From positions 1-64,000 of the forward strand of contig KN817675.1 in the NCBI GenBank assembly GCA_000827495.1: a stretch of 64,000 nucleotides of DNA, in the 5' to 3' direction. Shown here piece after piece: positions 33,812 through 45,063 of this stretch. The translations under genes and the position numbers were made by a program. This DNA comes from Hypholoma sublateritium FD-334 SS-4 (Eukaryota > Basidiomycota > Agaricomycetes > Agaricales > Strophariaceae). Each line of letters opens with the position of its first letter. Within the stretch, counting starts at the first letter, position 1. The notes under the pieces are model-generated. The model did no database searches, was not told where the DNA came from, and saw only the letters and a program-made list of their open reading frames with translations.

Positions 33812-36800
33812 TTAAGTACGTCTTATAATCGGAAATACGACTGCTGGCGTCGCGTACAGTGCACTAACCTGTCTGTTTGTTAGATTTGCATAGAAAACTT
33901 GGTTGTAGTAATTCAATGGGCAGCCTATACTTGGATCTCGTTTGCTGGTCCGTGGGTTCGTCACAAATCGCTTCCTCTTTCGAGGAGGATTCCCCGGGCG
34001 AGCACCGCCGGTGGCATTGGTTGTGTTGCGGTCCTCGTCGATATACATCACCGATTGGATTATGTCTTCGCTACGCCACTCTCTCTTCTTGACGATATAC
34101 ACTGTTCGTCCGTTTTCCTGCTCACTCTCGTCTGAACTCATGCCAACTGCTCCCAAATTGTCCAGCATATTAGAGAGGAATGTCCACGCCATGTTCACAG
34201 ATCCGTCGGGATTCAGGATGTTGCCTGCACAGATCTCCCGTCGATCATCGTAGAGCTGCATAACATCAATCAGAGACATCCGTCGTGGCAGCACAGTCAT
34301 ACGCACCGTCAACCGTCGAGTAGTCGCCCTTGATGCCTTCAGCAATCTCTTCTCTTCCTCTATCCTCTCCAGTTCAGTCTTTGTTCTAGCTTTCCTCCAC
34401 TTCCGACCAAGACGATAAAGGCGACTCATGAAGTGGTCCTCCACCGCTGCCCGATCTTCCGATGAAAATTTGACATCGAGTTGTTCTTCATAATAGTCGA
34501 CGAATTTCTCGCAAAGCCGATCGTTCCAACTGTTGTAGCCGCCCTCTTCGAAATAGGGACGCATGGGATCAAGTCCGGGGTCGTTCCCGCCTCCGTGTGC
34601 GAATTTGTCCACCTCGGTCGTTGTCGCATAGTACCTGTTGATAGCATCTTGGTCCTTCTCAATTCCCATCAGCTCCTGCATGGCACGCCGCACCCCTGTC
34701 TGCAGGCTCGTCAACTCTCCAATGCCTCGACCCCAGCATGCAAATTATCACTTACATCTTTTGTTGCCTTAACAGGATTAAACCCTTTCAACGTTGTCTT
34801 CCGAAACGCGCGCGCCATCTTTTTGGTCCTATTACGCGGTGCCTGCGGTGTGGTATTCTGCTCAGCTTCTCCATAAACACCTGCAAGGTTGTTTGCCCAA
34901 TTCGCAGTTCTGGTACGGAAACGTCTGGATGTTGGCGTAGGCTGCGGTTCTGTTTGAGATGAAGGCATAGCAATCTGATTAGATCCGCCTCCGCCTCGAG
35001 GTGCAGTGTGTTTACGGGGCGGAGGTACCTTGTTACGCTGTCAGTCTCATGCGTAGAATGATAAATGAGTTGCCTACAGTTTGGACTGTGGGATCTATAT
35101 TAGGCCGATACTCTTCGTGCAGTGCCGACGCAACTTCGCCCATATCGTCATCTTCGCCATTATCGTCACTGTCGTCTTCATCCTCGTCTCCGTCATAGGC
35201 ATCTTCCCTGTGACGAACAGGCCGTTTGCCTTTTTTACCCCGAAAAGCCGGCGTCTCTGCAGAAATGTAATGAATGATGGACTGATCTGCGAGGTAATTC
35301 ACCTCACCTTCAATGCCAGATGCACCCGCACTCTGTCCTACATTTTCAATGGGACGATTTGGTGCGCTATTGCTATCAGCCGAATACATGTATAGATCCA
35401 TCGCAGCAGGATTTGGATCCCTTCCTGCGACTGGGTCAGGGATGGTCTTCTCAGCAGAGGGACCTGGGGTAGTGGGATTTGGATCTCCTCCTAAGACCAA
35501 GAAAGACGTAGTTGGTGCAGCGGAAGGGCCTGGGGCAGGCAGTCAATAAATCGGTACAACTCTTTGCGAGAAGGAACATACCGCTGCTTGAACTTGTCTC
35601 TGCATATAAGTCCATTGGGGTAGGGCCCAAGTTCGTCCCATCTGGGTTCGAGTTGCCTCCTTCTTCTGGGCCCATCGATTGTGTGTGGCGTGTGTGACCT
35701 GGGTCGGAGGAATTCAGTATGCGGCGAGGAACATTGCAGAAGTCAATAGAAACCTATACATACCAGCAACTGTGCTTGAATGAGGAGCACCCGCCAACAT
35801 CGCATTCATCATCATCTCCATCTTCGACTCCAGACTACTCAACATTGCTTCCGCTTTGTCTGCACGCGCAAGGGCTTCTGCGAGCCGATCTGCCTGTTCT
35901 TGGTCTCTCGCTCGTCGTTGAGCCTCATCTTCGGCACGTCTGCGAGCTTCTGCTTCCGCGTTTTCGTTGATTAAAAGCTCGGCCCTTTTCCGTGCCTCCT
36001 CCATTTGTGCAGCAATTTGTTCTTGCCTTCTGTCAAACTCCGTTCGAATTCTACTTTCCAAGTTCTCCGCCCGTTCGTTCTGTTGTACTTCAAGTCTCTG
36101 TGATAAGGAGCCCTGGATCTCGTTCAGCATCTGCGGCTAATCGCCAACGTCAGCAGTAATTAAACACCGAAAATGTGAGGTTTACCGAAGGATGTCTAAC
36201 AACGCGAATCTTCTTGGGGTCCTCGTCAACTGGTCTATTTCTTTTTCCCAGACATGGCACGATGTCTGATGTATCCGCACTTTGGTGGTTCGCTGCTGAA
36301 CCAAAGACGTACGCTAGCGGCGGATCTTGAAGAACGAACTGGAAAGACGAAACAGTAGACTGTTGAGGCTGCGAGACATCTGGCTGAGCCGGAATAGGCG
36401 GCACTGTGGTGCCAGACCCAGACTGGGCTTGAGATGTGGGTGGCGGGATGTTGTGAGGTGGTTGAACAACATGAGGTGGAAAAGATGCAGTCGGCACGGG
36501 CTGGGGTGTCGGGATATGGTAATTCGGATTGGGCTGAGGCAGAACGGGCTGAGGCGGGACGGTGTGAGGCGGAACGGTATGAGGCGGAATGGTGTGAGGC
36601 GGAACGGTATGAGGCGGAACGGTGTGAGGCGGGATGGGCTGAGGCGCAACGGTGTGAGGCGGGATGGGCTGAGGCGGGATGGGCTGAGGTGGGGCGGGCT
36701 GAAGCGGCAGAGGCAGAACTGTGGCAAGCTGCAATGCCGGCCGCGATGGTCGAACGAAGTGTGGCGCAGGGGGTTGATCTACCGGAGCCGCCGAGTGTAG

Positions 36801-36956
36801 TTGCTGAGAGTCAGGACCAACGTCCATATGGGTGGGGGCATAAGGCTGTCCTCTGGAGTTAATGGTAGTCCTGCTGCCACCTGATTCAAGATCGTTCATC
36901 TGAATATCTCCCGCCGCACTGGAGGGAATAAGAGATTTCAACATGTTGAAGGCCAT
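33812..36956 (-). CDS. Pro-rich coiled-coil accessory protein of the element
   Basis: Multi-exon minus-strand gene. Exon 1 (36956 to about 36186) starts MAFNMLKSLIPSSAAGD, has a repeat tract of HTVPP/QPIPP units (about 36,540-36,690), and ends KKIRVVRHPS at a donor. Exon 2 (about 36,135-35,764) is a long coiled coil (RIRTEFDRRQEQIAAQMEEA and onward) rich in Glu/Arg/Ala. Further exons hold low-complexity and acidic stretches (DGDEDEDDSDDNGEDDDMGE near 35,170). The C-terminal part (about 34,968-33,812) is globular and basic, ending PLNYYNQVFYANL then VSALYATPAVVFPIIRRT. No named domain is recognised. The length of about 900-1,000 aa and the position beside the transposase suggest an element-encoded helper, which is inference. 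Confidence 0.55.
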
Positions 36957-37202
36957 CGTGAAGTTGATTTTGCATACCCCAAGTACCTCGTTATATGGTC
37001 ATATATCCTACCTTTCTCGGACTCTCTTTCTTACTCCGTTTGCGTACGTCGCAATGCCTGTTGTTCTACTGCATGTAACGCTCAATTTTTTTCCTAGCCG
37101 TGTCTTTTGTTGCCCTGCACTCTTATTGTTTCAATATCAAGGGTTCATGCCCATCTATTGACCGAACTTCAAACAATGCTCCAAGGCTAGAACCTATTTA
37201 TT

Positions 37203-37814
37203 GTGTTTCCACAGGCTATATATCTCAGGAATCATTATGCAGCGGTTCACTCGCCCAGCCTGGATTTAGCTCAACTGCGACTGCACTTTCAATATGCCAT
37301 CAACACGTGTCCAACCTCTTTCACCATCTCAAACGGTCCGTATTCGAGCCTCTCGTTCTTGGGCAATGATCCTTGCACTAATGATCGATATTACTAGAAA
37401 AAGTCAACATTATTTATCCGTGCTCGAGTTTATTCGAGCAACCAGACGCGCCCTAGCTGGAGACTCGTGCCGACTCAACTGCTACCAAAGCGCCAGGCCC
37501 AACTCGGCCGCAGCAAGAACCTTCGGTATCCATGGGTTGAGGGCCTCTTCAATAATCGCCAGCTCCAACCTTACATCCACGACACAGTGATCACTGTCAA
37601 CCGAAACGGCAGTGAGCACAAGTTTGTGGTGTTCTGCCAAAACCATCTACACTTACCATCAAATGCTGCGGTTGGAGGTCGTTGGCGGGGAAACATCGTT
37701 GTGATGAAAATCGGTACTGCAGATACTGGTGTCGTGAACATGCCCCTGCAAGAGTCCCTGTTGGTAGATGATGTTATTGTTAATGGGTTTGTTAACCACT
37801 GCCATATACGTTAG
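37203..37814 (+). CDS. Uncharacterised ORF of the element, possibly interrupted
   Basis: The first segment (37203-37397) and the second (to 37814) are in the same frame, separated by a single TAG at 37395-37397. The second has a protein-like stretch (EHKFVVFCQNHLHL, then AAVGGRWRGNIVVMKIG and TGVVNMPLQESL). Either an intron removes the stop or the gene is decayed. No function is recognised. Confidence 0.35.
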
Positions 37815-38482
37815 CATCTACTGACACCGCTCTTTTCAATCTAGTTTTGTCGCGCTGGTCAAGCAACAGACCCCTTTCCGCTTTCCCAAGAACCTTGTAT
37901 TCTAGTCTATATTCTAGCACCGAACCCGCTCCCATATGTTGATCATATGGTCGTCTCCATTTCTATCAAGTCCATGTTCCCGTGCCTGAAACCCATACGT
38001 CCTATCCATTGTTACATATCTCGCTGAGTCGCTTTCCTGCTTTGATTTGATACCCCTAGGATACCTATTCTTGTGCGTAAATACAACGAGAATAAATTTA
38101 CATATGTACCGTAAAGCCGTGTCCGTACATGCTCATGAAACACCAAAGTACAATGGGGTGATCTTTAGCGGTAAGTACTTGCCCCCTGCTTTTACGCCCG
38201 TTATGGAGGGTCTCGGGAATTGCTTTGTAATCAGACATTCAGCGTGCACTGACTCACCGTGCGCAGCCCTCTCACCTCGTTGACGATATCAGTGCCATGG
38301 CTTGCCCATGGTAATGATTACGTTGATATTCACCACCCAGTGTCATGGCTTGTCCAAGGCAATGGATTTCCACACTCAGCCCTTCCCTTTCGAAGCCTGA
38401 AATTTTCATACAAAGAATGCTTCGACAATCAAAGTCGACAGAACGCTCATTTTGTTAATTGACCCAACAAGTTACACACGAT
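37815..38482. other. Element interior with two palindromes
   Basis: No gene is supported; a 78-codon frame at 38,047-38,283 lacks motifs. Palindrome copies lie at 38,290-38,318 (CCATGGCTTGCCCATGG) and 38,338-38,367 (TCATGGCTTGTCCAAGG). Confidence 0.4.
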
Positions 38483-40070
38483 CTACAGGAAGATATTTGA
38501 GCCATAGGGAATATACAGACCCCTGACACGGATACCACTGGCCCATAGGACAGCGGCGAGTATTGAAACAACATTCAGGATCACCAACAATGTTAGCACA
38601 CTACATCCGCCACTCTGTTGGCGGCCGTGTCCTTCAATCTGACAGTAAATGTCTTCGGTCAGTATTTTTTCTTGTAATCCTAGCATTATACACTCACCGT
38701 CTTTTCCCATATGAATACAGTAGACTTCTTCTCACTTGTACCGCTGGCAACAAGATGGCTTTCCCCTGTGGAACATGCCTGTGTAAGGTATGTTAGAAAT
38801 ATTCTCTGGATAACCATTGTAACTCACATCGACGACCTGTATCATTGTCTTTTTCCCGCCCTGTTTCAACACCTGTAGGCACTGGGAAGTGTTCTTCAGC
38901 GAGAAAATGTAGATTTTTCCATGATCGCTTCCGCTAGCAAACGCTGACTCATCCTCCAAAAATGCAGCTTCCTGTACACAACAGTCCGCTCGTGGTATTG
39001 CAAATGAGTCGGCTGGTGAACTGTGCGGGTACTGGTATAGGTCAAAGCCTTTGGCTAGATTATCCACCAATAGCCATTTTTCGTCGGGACTCAGCGCAAT
39101 ATTTCCTCTGTATCACCACTTGTAAGCAATGAATCTTAGATGGCGAATAAATGGCAGCTCACACTCCCGATTTTAGCATCTTTGTCCAGCTAATTGCACC
39201 AGCAGCTGCAGTCATGCACATCCTATCTCTTTGTAAGAACTAGCTTCCACGTTCCTCGTAACTAAACTAATGACTTACATCATGCCTGATTCCAGGCCAA
39301 AAACAATGACATTTTCACCCTTGGCGGTAAATCGGACACTTCGAGGAATGACAGGCATGCTTTGATTGTGCTCGTTGATGTTCTTCGTCCAGACTGGAAT
39401 CAAGGTACCTTCAGATGAATTTTAACCAGTAAACTGAGCTAAGTCCATAGGTAGTGCCATACCGTTCTTGTCAAGCTGGAATAGCATTACTTTTCCAGCA
39501 TGACCAGATATAACGACCCGATTGCGATTAAAAGCAAGGCTTTCCACAGGTTCGTTAAAGGGGAGAATACTTGCATTCGAGAGCTCGACAAACTTCTCCT
39601 TCGAAAACATGAAATGTAAGAAATTTCGGTTGTAGATACTGGGCATACCTCATCTTTTCTTTGCCTATAGATGAGTACAAATCCTCGACCAGTACCAAAA
39701 CATAACTGAGCACCGGTACTGGAGTTGTCGGCTAACCATTGGATAGCGGTGATTTGCCCCCACCGTCCTAATTGATCGCCGATTAGCTGGTGAATCTTTT
39801 TCGTCTTTATATTCCATATGCGCAATTTTTCGTCATCACCTTGGATGGTTGATATTTTCAATAAGCGCCAGGCGTAATATGGTGTGACGTACCTCCACTA
39901 GCAAGATATCTTCCTGATGGTGAGAAGCGAAGGCAGTTGACTGGACCAGCCAATCCGTGTAGCTGAGCGCGAATGTGATATTCCTGATTAACCACTATTT
40001 AGAAAATGAAACAATAACACTACTTCGAACCACTTGCCGCAGTCAAGGATTTTCTGAATAGAAAGGTCAT
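38483..40070 (-). CDS. WD40-repeat protein with C-terminal membrane helix
   Basis: Minus-strand gene of at least eight short exons. Joined exons read LHGLAGPVNCLRFSPSGRYL then ASGGDDEKLRIWNIKTKK; then WGQITAIQWLAD, LCFGTGRGFVLIYRQ, PVESLAFNRNRVVISGHAGK, RSVRFTAKGENVIVFGLESG, GNIALSPDEKWLLVDNLAKG, SAFASGSDHGKIYIFSL, and ACSTGESHLVASGTSEKKST. This is a WD40 propeller. The last exon (to 38,483) encodes a hydrophobic helix, VLTLLVILNVVSILAAVLWA, then a short tail ending YGSNIFL. Start chosen: ATG at 40,070 (MTFLFRKSLTAASGS). It is probably a membrane-anchored scaffold. The host of the palindrome family is next to it, and it appears to be cargo. Exact splice sites near the N-terminus are uncertain. 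Confidence 0.65.
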
Positions 40071-40305
40071 TTTGCTGAGGTAGACTGGTAAACGGTGTGT
40101 TGAATACGAGCGGAGTGCTTCTTGAGAACTTGAGCGCGCGCTGAAATTGGCAGACATTTAAGACGGCGGAACAATTAAACGTCCCTTAGTAACACCTATT
40201 GTGTGTGAGATTGACAGCTATTCATCATAGGGCATAAACAATAATATTATAACTTGTATATATAGGTATGTTTCTAAGTACTGTCTACGAATCAACACCA
40301 GACCA

Positions 40306-41098
40306 ATGGCCTTATCCGTCCAGTCCCACCTCCCGCTAATTACCACACGTATTGTATTCCGATACAACGAACTTCCTCCCCCGCCACAAATCACAGCAAG
40401 AGAGAAGTACCCTCTGAATCTTCGCCGACGAGCCCGCCAAATGCTTGCCCCATACCAAAAGCGACCAGTCGCATCTCGCACTGAACGTTCCAATTCTCCA
40501 GGTTGCAACATGTCTACAGTCCGCTTTGAGAGTAGCGCTCCTGCTGAGCACTCAGCCAGCTTCCATCTCCGCTCAGAGTCACCACTTTCCGACTTATCTG
40601 ATATGTCCGACGATTCTGATGCCAGCGACTCGGATGAAAGGAGGGCTTTGCTCATTCCAAAACCACCAGGCGAAGCAGGAAGGGCCAACAGTGGAGGATA
40701 TAACCTTCAGGACAAACTGGGATGGGATGAGAAGCGCTTTAAAGAGTTTACCGTGAGTAGATGTTCCATTCACGAATAAGATAAACGCTTACCTCCTTCT
40801 CCTTGAAGACCTATATAAATGAGACCAGCGAGAAACTTTTGGTGCCCGACTTATGTTTCAGCAAACAAGAACCGAAAGCTTTAGAGAAAGTATTTCGGAT
40901 GGTAGATTTATTCAAGATATGCATAGGAAGATAATTACTCACATTTCCCTACAGACAGCCAAGGAGTTCAAGATTGAGGATGCGTACGAGAAGGACTGGC
41001 CGATCAGGGAGGCATACAAGCTTCACTTGAAGTACACATCGGAGTACGCCAAGAAGAAAGTGGTCAGGAAAGCAACGACTGGAATAAAGAAGGTGTGA
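40306..41098 (+). CDS. Uncharacterised 227-aa accessory protein
   Basis: Exons 40306-40752, 40809-40901 and 40955-41098 total 684 nt and 227 aa with clean introns (GTGAGT...TTGAAG; GTAGAT...CTACAG). The N-terminal half is disordered with a Ser/Asp-rich stretch (SPLSDLSDMSDDSDASDSDE). The conserved-looking part is YNLQDKLGWDEKRFKEFT, ALEKVFRM, and YEKDWPIREAYKLHLKYTSE with a Lys-rich tail. Similar short proteins are common in repeat-rich parts of Agaricomycete genomes in my recollection, but no function is known to me. A later start at codon 46 (MLAPYQ) is possible. It is divergent from the WD40 gene, with 235 bp between starts. Confidence 0.6.
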
Positions 41099-41451
41099 AA
41101 TAACGGCTAAGGGCACAGGACACTGACCAACAGTTTCAAGGCCGCCTCTGTCCTCAATATTCGCAATCCTGCCGCCAGTACCTCCTCACGCGCTAAACAC
41201 ACCACACACGACGAGGATTTGTGATAATCATCATGATTTGTTGTAGACACGCTTATTGTCTGGGAGTCAGCTCCCCCTGCGACGTAGTTTCTTTGAGACA
41301 TGTTCCGGGGTTATCGTAATCCAATGGCTTCAGGCCTGATGGGCAGTAGTTGGGAATGATCTTCATGATATCTGGGTTTGACCTAGCTAGTTGTCGGTTG
41401 AGCCCTGAGAATCCTGCAGATGATGCATGAGGGAGAAATAGTGCTGGTGAT

Positions 41452-41851
41452 GCATTACTATGGTAAACCACAGTATTGTTGGAGGAAACAATAGCGCATT
41501 ACTATGGTAAACCATAGCACTGCGGTGGGCTGTAGGAGGAACGCTCGGAGAGATCGCGACGCTTTATTGTTGAGCGGGTCTTGAGCGGGTCACATGGATT
41601 GCGTGATCGGACTTTCAATTGTTGAACCAAAAATATTGTCGGTGATTTACGAGACTTTCTGCACGCTCACTCAAGCGCTTGGTGGTTGTGGTTTACCACA
41701 CCAACATCTCCCTCACCCATAGCCTCCACTCCCTGGTAGTGTGGTTTACCACGCTAACAGCCTCAAAGTCTCACTACTTCGACGTCTTCGTCTCAATCGG
41801 TCTCATAGCTTTCCATCTCACTTCCTGGTGGTGTGGTTTACCGCACTAACA
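41452..41851. repeat. Element-specific palindrome cluster 2
   Basis: Five copies: 41,452-41,478 and 41,497-41,522 (ATTACTATGGTAAACCA type), then 41,686-41,706, 41,738-41,760 and 41,829-41,851 (GTGGTTTACCAC type, followed by ACTAACA or similar). All lie in the presumed promoter of the gene starting at 42,103. Copy 41,497-41,522 has a perfect CTATGG-TAAA-CCATAG stem. Confidence 0.7.
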
Positions 41852-42102
41852 GACCCTGCTCCTCTTTCATCTCCTTTGAACGGCTACAACTTTCTTCGCC
41901 GTAGCTTCGTCCTACTATAATTCATTTACAGTTGTAAGTTTCAAGACATCGCTATTCAAGGTTGTGTGTTAAAGTTGTTTGAATCCAGGCTCTAAATCCG
42001 CTTGCCGCCTTCTTCCTTACTTTGTTTTCGGTGTTGTGTATTCCTGCCAGTAGGTAGCCGAGTTTCATTTGACTTGATTAACACTGATAAAATTTACTAG
42101 TC

Positions 42103-45063
42103 ATGAACACTTCACAGCATCCAGCTCCTCAGTCAAGCGCTTCGCAGCCTCCAGCTCCCCAGTCAAGCGCTCAGTCGAGCACTTCGCAGCCTCTAGCTCC
42201 TCAAACAAATGGCCACATTTTTCTTCGCGAAGGGGTTCTGTACTATTCTCCCAACTGTGAGAGGGCGATCGTCATTCCAGAAGTCCTCTCCGACCCATTT
42301 CCTAAAGATAAACTATTGAATGCTGCCATGTACAAGCAGCCCTCCTGGTGGACAGACTCCTGGGGCTGGATGAGCTTCATACCGCTTGCTCCTTCCTTTA
42401 CTTCCACCCCTTTTGAGCCTTTCTGTTGGATGCCTCATATTGAACAAACGTCCGTGCCAGCGGGCAAGGGTCCTGACGGCTACGCAAAATATGAACGTCG
42501 CTTCAAGATGTCGGATGAGGACGTGCGGAAATGGAAATTACGGGAAGAGCAACTGGTCGAGGCAGCTTTGAAAATTCGTTTAATCTATGGAATCCGCCAT
42601 GGGATCACTGGGAGTCTGCCTCCACGACCTTCAGAATTTCATTACGACTGCCTTCATAGAAGTTTCGCAGTCGCCCGCCGAATGATAATTCTGTCCCGAG
42701 ATTGGTTCGCTGTCTGGATGGGTTTCATGAGCTATCTGATCTCGCAAGCGAAGAATTTACCACTTATTGCCTTGCCCAACAACCCCCCTCCCGGATTTCC
42801 TGCCGAATTACCATCTTGGTACTGGTACCTCAACACAAGCATGTCATATAAGCCTTCCTGGCTTGATGGACTTCTAGCATCTACCGTTGCAGATTTTAGC
42901 TGTGCTCGAGCAGGCGTATTATATAGATTATCAGACACAGCGGCTGAACGCCCCTCTCCTGATTTTTTCATTGCGCAGAATATACCAATATGGTTTCCGT
43001 GGACGGCTATCGAAGAATCAGCAACGGATCGCAATCCAGAACTTCGCCGTTTTGCGCCTCCTCCGTCGCAAATACAAGATGCCCTCACCCTCATTTTCCG
43101 CGCGCCCAACCCCACTTTCATAGAGATAATCATCAGGCATTTCTGTAAGCCCGATGATGGGCCCTTCTCAATATGTATTGAAGTTTTGAAGCATCGACAG
43201 GTCGCGTCTCATGTATGGGAGTTTTTCCGCGCTAAATACCCAGGTCATCTGTGCATTGGTCCCATCACCCACGCCTCCATTGCAACTCACACATCTGCCG
43301 CTTCTGAACAAGCTATTAGTGATGCCACTGATGCAGTAGCCCTTCCTGAACAGACTATGCTTGAAGGGATTGATGCAGAAGATCGGGGCATTGTTTGCAG
43401 CCATCCCAGCGACTTCATTGCATTCAGAAACAAGCGCCAGCGGGAAGTGCTTGAGAGCCAGCAGGATATACAACGACGTCTATCGCGAGAGAAAAATCCA
43501 CCCACCAAAAACACGACAATGTATGAGTGGCAGAAGCACGCTCTCGTTAGTGGTCGAACTGTCTTCGTCCGGGTTCGTGTCAACAAGCGGAGCAACAAAA
43601 GTACATACGCGATATATCGAACCAATGAGCGCATTTATAATGCCATGAGTAACGAGTGGGACTTTTCTGAACAGTTTGCCCCCGTCGGAGACTCGGGATC
43701 ACGCGCCGACGACGATTCTGGATCTGACGAGAGTTGTGATGGCGACGACGACTATACTCCTCATATTGCCCACTCTCCACAGCCTGTTTCTCAACCTGAT
43801 TTGACTGAAGACCAGGAACCTCGAACAAGTGCTGATTACGCTCCTCCGAGAATACCTTGGTCCTGTGATGTGTTGCAAACAATGGCTTGGGTATATGGAT
43901 TCGTTCCCGTTCTGCATGCTGCCGTGGTAAACCCGCCGAACAGTACCAATTGGGAGCAATTGCTCAAAGCAGTTGGTTTTGCCAATACGAAGTCTGTTCC
44001 TGTTATCGACAAAGCCAACCAAACAGCCATATGGCAGTTTTTCTCAGACATGGTCAACAAGAAATTGCCCTCATTGGATTTGTACGACCTGGTTGACACC
44101 AATCGTGCTGCCCTTACCCACATTCTAGATTTCCAGAAGATACAGCGTCCTATTTCCGAGATGTTCATCTTCTCAACGCCTGTCTCAGACGTCTGCAATT
44201 GGGTTCTGGGTGTTGAAAGTGCAACGGCAGCCTTATATATATCTCGTTACATCTTTGCGCATCGTTCAGATGCTACTTCGGCCTCTGCACCTGGGATGAC
44301 CATATTTGGTGTTGCGGCACATTTACTCGAAAGAGGCATTCCCTTCCGCACCCTTCTCCCGCTCTCAGTCAGTTCACTAAATTCTACGGTTTTGAGGGAC
44401 TACAAGCCCTCGCGTTTCCGGCTCCTTGAACACACGTTTGATGTTGGTGACTTTGAAGAAGCGATGATGCAGTGCAAAGTATTGCTGACATCTTCTCGCG
44501 GGCGAGCTGCTATGTTGAAGGGTGGGATAGTTGGACGAATTGCAAAGGAGTATCTCAGCGTCGACTCAGTTCTACATGGTCCATCCGTAGAAATTACGAC
44601 CCACCGTGTTGGCTACTTCGGTCCTGTGGCAGGTGGAGACAAGCGGTACTGTGACGACGAGCTTACTGCACATGAGATTGCTGTCATCTGTGGCACATAC
44701 ACGTTATACACTGGTCAGTCTTTTTATATTCAAGTTGATTTGATTAATATTCAATCATTGTCTACTTCAGGTACTGTCGCTGGCCAGACAACTATTCGAT
44801 CGTGGTTCCCACCTCCTTCTGCTTGGATCAAGAATGGTGCTGGATATAGATGGCTTGAGTGGACTGAACGCTCAGAACAATTCTTCGTCAAACTCTTGGA
44901 AGACATCAAGAAAGGCCAAGCCCGACCACTCTCTGTCGTTGATTGGCGCTCGAGGCTACGAGGACTCAAGCTTACCCGTGATCTCCTTGATTACTCTGAA
45001 GAGCAAGCTTGTCGATTCATGGACACGCATCTTCCTGCTTGGGACCAGGGTTCAATGTCTTGA
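42103..45063 (+). CDS. Uncharacterised 967-aa protein of the element
   Basis: Exon 1 is 42103-44713 and exon 2 is 44771-45063, with intron GTCAGT...TTCAG rejoining YTG to TVAGQTTIRSW; 967 aa. The N-terminus has PAPQSSASQPPAPQ-type repeats. A Trp/Pro-rich region (WWTDSWGWMSFIPLAPSF) follows, then a central basic helix (FRNKRQREVLESQQDIQRRL), an acidic linker (DDDSGSDESCDGDDD, about residues 537-552) and a globular C-terminal half. No signal peptide or membrane helix is evident. I do not recognise a domain. It is the longest and best-preserved frame of the element besides the transposase and has its own palindrome-rich upstream region. Confidence 0.65.
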   Translation: MNTSQHPAPQSSASQPPAPQSSAQSSTSQPLAPQTNGHIFLREGVLYYSPNCERAIVIPEVLSDPFPKDKLLNAAMYKQPSWWTDSWGWMSFIPLAPSFTSTPFEPFCWMPHIEQTSVPAGKGPDGYAKYERRFKMSDEDVRKWKLREEQLVEAALKIRLIYGIRHGITGSLPPRPSEFHYDCLHRSFAVARRMIILSRDWFAVWMGFMSYLISQAKNLPLIALPNNPPPGFPAELPSWYWYLNTSMSYKPSWLDGLLASTVADFSCARAGVLYRLSDTAAERPSPDFFIAQNIPIWFPWTAIEESATDRNPELRRFAPPPSQIQDALTLIFRAPNPTFIEIIIRHFCKPDDGPFSICIEVLKHRQVASHVWEFFRAKYPGHLCIGPITHASIATHTSAASEQAISDATDAVALPEQTMLEGIDAEDRGIVCSHPSDFIAFRNKRQREVLESQQDIQRRLSREKNPPTKNTTMYEWQKHALVSGRTVFVRVRVNKRSNKSTYAIYRTNERIYNAMSNEWDFSEQFAPVGDSGSRADDDSGSDESCDGDDDYTPHIAHSPQPVSQPDLTEDQEPRTSADYAPPRIPWSCDVLQTMAWVYGFVPVLHAAVVNPPNSTNWEQLLKAVGFANTKSVPVIDKANQTAIWQFFSDMVNKKLPSLDLYDLVDTNRAALTHILDFQKIQRPISEMFIFSTPVSDVCNWVLGVESATAALYISRYIFAHRSDATSASAPGMTIFGVAAHLLERGIPFRTLLPLSVSSLNSTVLRDYKPSRFRLLEHTFDVGDFEEAMMQCKVLLTSSRGRAAMLKGGIVGRIAKEYLSVDSVLHGPSVEITTHRVGYFGPVAGGDKRYCDDELTAHEIAVICGTYTLYTGQSFYIQVDLINIQSLSTSGTVAGQTTIRSWFPPPSAWIKNGAGYRWLEWTERSEQFFVKLLEDIKKGQARPLSVVDWRSRLRGLKLTRDLLDYSEEQACRFMDTHLPAWDQGSMS

